26,804 bases of DNA. It comes from Dimorphilus gyrociliatus. Taxonomy: Eukaryota > Annelida > Polychaeta > Dinophilidae. The position numbers were made by a program, and so were the translations under genes. The notes under the pieces are model-generated. The model did no database searches and had not been told where the DNA came from. It saw nothing but the letters and a program-made list of their open reading frames with translations. The DNA is taken from the NCBI GenBank assembly GCA_904063045.1, contig CAJFCJ010000116.1, forward strand, positions 38,163 through 64,966, in the 5' to 3' direction. Below are positions 20,295 to 26,804 of this stretch, piece after piece. Positions within the stretch are counted from its first letter, which is position 1. Every line of letters begins with the position of its first letter.

Positions 20295-21186
20295 AAGTAT
20301 CAAGGTGATATTGATTATTTAGTGAAAGTCGTCCCCATTTTATAGTGTCCATAAACTTACTTGTAAACAATAGACAGTTGAATCAAAAAACAATGATATA
20401 TTTTATCACATGATGGCTATAAAAAAAGACAATTTTTGTCCAGTTAAATTCTGAAAAAAAAATTATCGTGCTATCTTCACTAGTTAATATTCATCAATCA
20501 GGAGATTTGCGATCTTTATCATTTATTCGTAAATATGAATTACTATTGAGAAGTTTGTAGTAAAGATAATACCGATGCTTTTTGTCTTTGTTCGTTTTGC
20601 AACCCTTTACAATTGTTGCTGATTACCAATCTTCTTTCAAATGAGCTTTTTGATGTATTAGTGTTGTAGAGAGCATTTTTCATTTAATTCATGAATATTT
20701 TGAATAGCTGTTATATACTGAGGATAAATATTGAGATATGAAAATTATTAATATTCATTTAATGAAATGGATTTTTTAATTAAATTTGCAGAATAATACA
20801 ATAATTATTTTGCATACTTCGAGTTGATGACTAACTTTAGCATAGACTTATAGCATAAATAGGAAGAACGTATTCTCTTCCCCATCATGTTAGTCCTACA
20901 TTTTCAAATCTCTCATTGTTCATATAGCTCATCCGGACCAACAAAGTCGTTTTGGCAGTGATATTTAAAGAAGAAATACTCGATATAATTATCAGCTATA
21001 AGTTAATCTGCAAATTGCAAACTGAGCTTGACGTGGATTAAAAATAATTAATGCCACTTTTATGACGGTTATTTTATACCTAGTATAGTAATACAGAATA
21101 CCTAACGCTCTGAACTAGGTCAATTCAATGAAATGTTTGACCTACCTTTTGTATATTATTATAAAATTTAAAGGAGAAAAATGGTT
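20295..21186. other. Spacer between LRR pseudogene and second receptor
   Basis: AT-rich; no frame, RNA gene or transposon recognised. I searched it for the missing RING/B-box half of the neighbouring pseudogene and saw none. Confidence 0.5.
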
Positions 21187-21201
21187 TTTATTTATTTATT
21201 A
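21187..21201 (-). promoter_or_regulatory. Overlapping poly(A) signals of receptor 2
   Basis: Three overlapping AATAAA motifs on the minus strand, about 125-135 bases after the receptor stop codon. Confidence 0.6.
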
Positions 21202-21323
21202 AAAAGTGAAGAAAATATTAATTGACATTACAGTGATGCATTTTTTTATCTAAATAACAAGGAAAATAAGGAAAGAACGCACAAATGCAAAAGAAACACA
21301 CCAAATATTTGATGCAGGACTTG

Positions 21324-22214
21324 TTAAGTAGTATTTGATGAAGTAGTACTCTTTTTATTTGAATCTTGAATTTTACTTTTACAGAAATGTTTATAAAAAG
21401 CTGTTTGTAAAATATTAAAGAATTTCTTATGAAATATTAAATAGATAAAGCAGTTTGTTGAATTATTAATAATATACATTCTATGTAGAATAGGACCACT
21501 TGTCTTTTCAGTTAAAACATTTATATATAAAGGTAACCAAGAGGCTATAAATATCAATGTTGTACCGAAAAGCATAAGAACTGTGCGAATTTCGGAAAAT
21601 TTTTCAAAGTTTTTCCCCATTTTTCGATGATTTTCATTCCTTTTCTTCAAAATAAAAAGAATATACGAATACATTAAAACCAATATAATAAAGCAGGCGA
21701 TTTGTCCATAAATAAGTATAGTAGTATTGAAGTTTGAACTTTTACTGACCTTGAGAAGGCAGTTGTATGTTTCGTTATTAGTTTGTAAAGTTAATGATTG
21801 AAAATGAATAATTTGATTAATATGAGAAAATAGAACGATTATCAAAGATATAGCATTTGCTGAATAGATTAGTTTTAATGATAGCAAATGAGGTTTGAAC
21901 ACTGAAATCCATCTTTCGAATCCTACTAACACGGTTAAAAGGAATGAATAACTTACAAAACAATAGGATACGTAAGTGTAAATTTTACACACAATAAGAT
22001 GCTTTGTACCATGTATGTTGAAATATAATGTAAAAGGTAGGACAATACCGAGGTAAATAGCATCATTATAGGCGGTAACTTTAACAAAAAAATTCACCAT
22101 CTTACTCTTTTGGCTTTTAAATGGAAAATACTTTAAAATAATAATATTTGAAATAACTCCAATAATTATACATGGAATTCCAAACACTATTGTCCATTTT
22201 GCTGTAAAGTCCAT
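21324..22214 (-). CDS. Class A G protein-coupled receptor, 296 aa
   Basis: Intronless, ATG at 22214. Seven hydrophobic segments with family marks: GVISNIIIL in TM1 (N23), ND at 50-51 in TM2, C76 before TM3 paired with C152 in loop 2, ERW at 100-102 in place of DRY, SWLP at 225-228 in TM6 (CWxP-like), and NCFIY at 254-258 for NPxxY. The N-terminus is only about 8 residues and the third inner loop is short and basic (KKRNENHRKMGKNFEKF), as in many peptide or orphan invertebrate receptors. The C-tail has a cysteine (C278) suited to palmitoylation and a Ser/Thr-rich end. Ligand unknown. It is not close to the receptor at 9138-10154. Confidence 0.9.
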   Translation of the reverse strand: MDFTAKWTIVFGIPCIIIGVISNIIILKYFPFKSQKSKMVNFFVKVTAYNDAIYLGIVLPFTLYFNIHGTKHLIVCKIYTYVSYCFVSYSFLLTVLVGFERWISVFKPHLLSLKLIYSANAISLIIVLFSHINQIIHFQSLTLQTNNETYNCLLKVSKSSNFNTTILIYGQIACFIILVLMYSYILFILKKRNENHRKMGKNFEKFSEIRTVLMLFGTTLIFIASWLPLYINVLTEKTSGPILHRMYIINNSTNCFIYLIFHKKFFNILQTAFYKHFCKSKIQDSNKKSTTSSNTT

Positions 22215-23297
22215 TTTCTACATTTCTTTTTCAAAGTAGGCAGCTAAATAATAACTACAGTTGTTAGACGTGTCCAGCAGCAAAATGACATTTTTTCCCT
22301 CAGGTGTAAATAGTCTAGCCAAAAGATTTTTTTAGTTTAGGAAATAAAGCTAACTTAATAAGGAATTTTGACAAATTAGCCTTATTATTCTTGTGATTTA
22401 TTCTTGTTAAATACAGACCTTCGTCTGTACAATTGGCGTTATTATCCAAGTATTTTTATTATGCTTGATAATATCCATTTTATGCTTATACTTCATTATC
22501 ATGCCATAATCCTTATCTTAAGCTTACCTACTAATTATTCTCTATATCAGATTTGAATTCCAGCCAGCAGTTAATTCTAACAATTTGGTGTTAAATTTTC
22601 CGGATAAAAGCTTTTATTTTATGTTCTTTTAGATTACAGTATTAAAGACTATGATAGGCTTAAGATCATTGTCTTTTTAAATGATTATTAAAGTCTTAAA
22701 GTAAAATCTTTGTGTTTATGATTTCGGCCTGAATTTATCTACAAGTAGCCAACTTTTCTCTATACTCTTCCTGAAATCAAAAAATCGCTGCGTCTGTCAT
22801 TTTAAAGTTTCTTTGTTTAGATTTGTACATTGAAATGTACCGTTTTGTTAGAATTTCTTAATTTTTAGCAGATTTCATGATTTTTTTTCTACAATCGAAA
22901 AACTATGGAAAAAAGAAGGAAGGAAATGTGCAAAAATACTTTGTTCTCTTTAAGAGAAAATCGATCCATTGCAAAGTATATAAACAAAATATATTCTGTA
23001 TCATTACAGAAGAACGAAAAAATCAAAATCAAAGATCGTTGAATCTGTTCAAAAGTGTATTTATTCAGAATAATTACTGCCAACTGCAGTACAAGTCGGG
23101 ACTATGTTCTCAGTGTTTGATGTTTTTCCGTCTAAATTATGGATAAAATGTGATATTGAATACAAATATCACGGCATTAAGATAAAAGTATTGAGCAGAG
23201 TAGATTAAAGCTATACGCCTGCTTTCTTGAATCCAATTAATATATGCAACATTAGTATAAAAAGGAAATGTAACACAATAGACTGAATAGAAATCCT
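22215..23297. other. Spacer upstream of receptor 2
   Basis: Contains the dispersed motif at 22253-22291. An 89-codon plus frame (22877-23146) shows no domain and low-complexity composition, so it is not called. Confidence 0.45.
22253..22291 (+). repeat. Short dispersed repeat, copy 1 (GTTAGACGTGTC motif)
   Basis: The stretch with GTTAGACGTGTC and CAGCAAAATGACA matches 26753-26792 with few differences. Function unknown; possibly a transposon end. Confidence 0.5.
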
Positions 23298-23462
23298 CTA
23301 ATTTTTCACTATGTCGAGAATTTTAAACGGAACGCCAGCTCTATCTGCCTTATCTGGAATATCTTTATCCGGAAAGAGCTTTGTTCTTGAATAGAATAAA
23401 TGTGGATCTTCTCTAAAGCCTTTTGGAAATATAAAAAAGAAGAGTTTTTCTAATAGATTATA
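23298..23462 (-). CDS. Orphan C-terminal exon-like frame (54 aa)
   Basis: Open frame ending at TAG 23298-23300. It contains PKGFREDPHLFYSRTK and LFPDKDIPDKADRAGV, with a codon and residue mix (Pro, Asp, Arg, Gly) unlike the surrounding AT-rich noise. A possible splice acceptor (CTATTAG) lies at its upstream end, about 23452. I do not recognise the family and found no further exon upstream on this strand. It may be a relic or the last exon of a gene I cannot assemble. Confidence 0.3.
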   Translation of the reverse strand, partial: YNLLEKLFFFIFPKGFREDPHLFYSRTKLFPDKDIPDKADRAGVPFKILDIVKN

Positions 23463-24228
23463 TCATTTTTCGCAGATGCTTATTACTTTAATTTTTTTCA
23501 TCACTGTCATACTTTTAAATTTGCTATTATTGTTCTATTTTGGATAACATAGTTAGGTCAAATCCAGCTTATCAATTTAATTCAAAAGGTTTTAATAAAG
23601 AGAGAGACAAAATTTGCAAAGTTTTAAGTTCATCTACTTTTCTGGAAGAAATGATTAGGAATCACGAAATCGTGATAAGCTAAGAGACTGTCACGTACCT
23701 GTTCTTCAAAAAAAGACACCTAAATACCTCTCTTACATTTTACAACCGTGATTTAAATGTAATTTATTAGCACTTGAATTTTTAACCTTACAAGTTATAA
23801 TATTCATAGTTGTAACCAAATAGCTTAAAAAGGAACATACGCTTAAAGTAAAGTATTGTTTTGTTGTAATTCAATTTTTTCTAAATAATATTATTTCTAT
23901 AAATTTTTGAAAACAGATTTAGAAAATAGACGAGTCAGAGATATGAGAATTCGCACCATCAATTTCTTTGGGTCCTACTATGAAGAATACATTACTCTCA
24001 CAAAATCTTTCTATTTCTATTCCATATGTTTTTCATAACAGTGTAACTAAGATCATTGCGTGTCTATACATATGTAATACAATGATGAAAAATAATGGTC
24101 TAGAAAGGGTTCTATTAATCTCATTCATATAATTGAATTCAAACAGCCCTATGTTTAATAAAAGTAATAATAAACAAAACAGTCAAAAAATATCTTCCAC
24201 GGTTGTTCAATGAAAAGCTAAAATTTAA
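23463..24228. other. Spacer before the SRCR/LDLa locus
   Basis: Mostly non-coding. A plus-strand frame at 23917-24035, after a good CAG acceptor, reads RRVRDMRIRTINFFGSYY and might be an early exon of the downstream locus; this is weak. Confidence 0.35.
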
Positions 24229-26451
24229 GTTGATAATTGCTATTATACAACTCAACAAATGTATGGAAAAGTGTATAATGCAGTATGTAAACTAAAATTA
24301 GAGAATGGTATGTAAAATTCGAACAACTCTCTCTCCCTAATAATGCTTCTATTATTTTAAAAAAGACCAAACAAACTCAACAAAAAGTTCTACATAAATA
24401 CAATATTTCACATGTAAATTTTTCCATTCAAGTCTACAATGAAGATAAATTATCAATTATTGGAAAAGTTTTTGTTCAAGTGAAAAATGAAAGTTTCCTA
24501 AGAGTTTTACAGTACAAAGACAATCCTCCTTCCTTTACAAATAAGATTTGTAAATTTCTTGGATATGATGATTATCACTCTTACACAATGTATTCAAAAT
24601 TAAAAAATTCAAGTAATTTTATAGCAATTATTGCAAGTGCATATTTTCAAAATCTGTAAATTAATATTTTAAAACGATTTCACATAAACTCAATAATTAA
24701 TCTTTTCAACTATTTCAAGAGTTTCAAGGAATATCCACGTGATAAAACTTGCCAGCCTTGGTTAATGGCAGTCATTTTTGTATCATATATCTATAATAAA
24801 ATATATTTCTAATGAAAAATTTGATATCATATTATTAAACTTTTCATTGTCAATATCTAAAAAAAATTTTTCAATCCAGTTCTGGATAGGATATGTATGA
24901 TTCAATAGCATATTTTAATGAAAAGTCAATTGCAAATGATTATAAAATTCTTAGAGGCGTTCCACAAATATTTTTCGTAAATGAAAATTGGCATATAAAG
25001 TATTTGAACTATTTTAATAGTATGAAGATAGGCTCTTTTTATGGTTTCAACTATGGAACAGTGTTGAATACTGTATCTAATAAACACTTCCAAACGTTAT
25101 ATTCTTATAAAACTTTGAATTTTTCAAATGCATAAACCTTTCAACAATGCAATTTTATTGATAGGTAATTAAAGAATAAAGAAAAAAATCATAATTGGCA
25201 GACTGAAAGCCTCAAAAATTACATATCTTTCAGAATTTCAAGTATAGAAGAGCATCCATTTATAATTGAATGCTCAAAAGGAGAGAGTGATGAATGTATT
25301 GATGAAAATGTTATTACAGTATACGTTTGCTATTTTATATTTGAAAGAGGAAGATTAATAGATTTAGAAGAAATGGAGAAAATTTTCGAAAAACAAATTT
25401 AACATCAGCTGACTATCCTACGTTGAGAAAGTCATCTACCTTTTTAATATTACAAACATATATAAAATACGTACTTAAATCATCAGATTTTGTTGAAAGA
25501 ATATGTAAACAAAATATAAATGTGATAAATAAATGAGCGAAAAAAATTTATAAAGCAACCTATTTTCCAGATGCTAAAACTATACAAAGGCCAGGGAAGT
25601 CATGGTGACTTCTAGTAATTTTGATATTAGTTTACCGTTACTTTATGGGAAACAATTTGTAAATATAATAAATAATATTTTTTAAACCCAAATTAGAATT
25701 CAACATCTAGTTCATCTTACCTTTTCTTTACAGTTGTACAGTTATAGAAAATTAGTCCGGAAATTCATCTACATATTGCAATTAATACAGCGAAAGGTAT
25801 GACTTTCTGTCTCAAGATTTCATTTCCTACTCAAGTATCTTTTCTTGAAATACAAAAAAAACACTTTTTTTAATATTAAACTTGTCTTTTAGCAACAAGT
25901 GGCTTTTTCGAATATTGAGTTTAAAACTATGTTGGAAACAGTAATCACTTGTCAAAAAATTTTGTGTACTTTTGCACTATCTGAATAACCTGATAATAAA
26001 ATCAATGACTTTTCTGTTAAAAAGCTATAAAGAAACCCTTTGTGTCATTGGCATATTATAGAAAAATGGGTGAATACCCTGCAAATTGTTTTTTTTGTGA
26101 AAAATATGAAATCTTTTTCTATACAAATTCTAAAAAGAAAAGATAGTCTGTTCACTAAATAGAGAGGATGAAAATTGCTTGGCTGAAAAAGATGACTATT
26201 TTGCTTGTAATGATTAAAAAAAAGCAAATACACTTTTACCTAGTCTGCAATTGCAAAGAAGACTGTTTGGATGGTTCTGATGAAAAACACTGCAGTATGA
26301 AAAATTCATCAATTTCATCTCGTATTTTTTTTTTTAGATTTTACAGATTGTACTATAGATGAAAGGTAATTTTGGATATCTGTCTATTGCCCAAGTTTGT
26401 GATAATTAAATTAATTGTTTCAGTAAAATTGATGAATTATGTTTTGAATAA
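24229..26451 (+). pseudogene. Scavenger-type receptor with SRCR and LDLa domains, fragmented
   Basis: A chain of plus-strand fragments. Near 24229: VDNCYYTTQQMYG...NAVCKLKLENG. 24303-24657: GKVFVQVKNES...NKICKFLGYDDY. 24890-25164: GVPQIFFVNENW...FYGFNYGTVL, with an in-frame TAA before QQCNFID. 25188-25398: IECSKGESDECIDEN. Weaker pieces extend to about 25690. These follow SRCR order (W, CxxLGY-like, CxGxExxLxxC). At 26166-26294 there is an LDLa domain, NCLAEKDDYFACND then CKEDCLDGSDEKHC, with the frame lost in the A-run around 26214-26224. Two short exons close the model: 26347-26365 and 26424-26451, with phase-matched 52- and 58-base introns, ending KIDELCFE. The stop overlaps AATAAA at 26447-26452. 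Intact homologues are secreted or surface pattern-recognition proteins. Several frameshifts and at least two in-frame stops argue for a pseudogene. Confidence 0.55.
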
Positions 26452-26452
26452 A
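26447..26452 (+). promoter_or_regulatory. Poly(A) signal overlapping the stop of the SRCR/LDLa locus
   Basis: AATAAA shares bases with the TAA stop at 26449-26451 of the last exon. Confidence 0.45.
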
Positions 26453-26804
26453 GTAGGAAAAGACTATTTTAATAGTCACCGTGAAACATGATATGACGGT
26501 GAAGACAATCCAGTTACTAAATCGTATAAAAATGGAGCCACCTGGCGGGAGTTTATATGACGTTACGTTTTAAAGGGGATCATGGCATTCTGTTGGCTAT
26601 TATAAACGTTACTTAGCGTAACTTATTTAACACTACTAACAGCTTTGATTTTATCTAAATAAAACGTATAGAAAAATTTTCTGCTTTAAAACAGCTAATA
26701 ACCACTTTTAGCTCTAGCTGCGTGATTATTTTTGAAAAAAATATCAAATAGCATCTACAGTTCGTTAGACGTGTCTAACAGCAAAATAACAGTATTTTAT
26801 GTTG
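26453..26804. other. Window end, no gene seen
   Basis: No frame longer than noise. It holds the second copy of the GTTAGACGTGTC repeat at its end. Confidence 0.5.
26753..26792 (+). repeat. Short dispersed repeat, copy 2 (GTTAGACGTGTC motif)
   Basis: Same orientation as 22253-22291. The core TTAGAC-GT-GTCTAA forms a short inverted repeat here. Confidence 0.5.

Noticed and set aside
22877-23146. 89-codon plus-strand frame with several cysteines
   Set aside because: Checked for SRCR or LDLa spacing and found none; Lys/Asn/Phe-rich, as expected from AT-rich noise.
1-26804. CRISPR arrays, tRNA and rRNA genes, bacterial operons
   Set aside because: No regular spacer-repeat array, cloverleaf or rRNA-like segment seen; spliced metazoan genes rule out a prokaryotic reading.

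Overview
The window is animal nuclear DNA: AT-rich, with spliced genes, very short introns (52-83 bases where I could fix both ends; one of 141) and short spacers. The gene families are metazoan: DEG/ENaC channels, class A receptors, paraoxonase, TRIM-like RING/B-box proteins, F5/8C lectins, SRCR and LDLa domains. The compactness suggests a small-genome spiralian invertebrate, for example a dinophilid-like annelid. That is inference and no species is claimed.

Layout. 1-6036 (minus strand): two tandem DEG/ENaC genes, the first running off the window start, the second a complete four-exon gene of 937 residues. Both carry a very large helical insert just before the second membrane segment, and they share a 754-base block at about 99% identity. 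6388-7878 (minus): an intact RING/B-box/LRR gene. 9138-10154 (plus): a class A receptor. 10280-12620 (minus): a secreted multi-F5/8C lectin locus with frameshifts and a stop. 12878-13084 and 15369-15577: two small inverted-repeat (MITE-like) elements of one family, each with an 8-9 base target duplication. 13502-14599 (plus): an intact, intronless paraoxonase-like gene. 15706-16882 (minus): a decayed LGR-type receptor. 16967-18074 (minus): a broken SRCR gene with a Tc1/mariner transposase fragment (plus strand) in its presumed intron. 18642-20293 (minus): a decayed paralogue of the RING/LRR gene. 21324-22214 (minus): a second intact class A receptor. 23298-23462 (minus): an orphan exon-like frame. 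24229-26451 (plus): a fragmented SRCR/LDLa receptor gene.

Function. The intact genes are sensory or signalling membrane proteins (two channels, two receptors), one putative ubiquitin ligase with an LRR sensor-like region, and one lactonase. The broken genes are mostly secreted or surface recognition proteins. The window reads as an accessory neighbourhood of fast-turnover receptor and lectin genes, with duplication, gene conversion, small transposons and pseudogenes. Intact frames of up to 2.3 kb lie beside the broken ones, so uniform sequencing error is unlikely to explain the breaks, but individual one-base breaks need read support.
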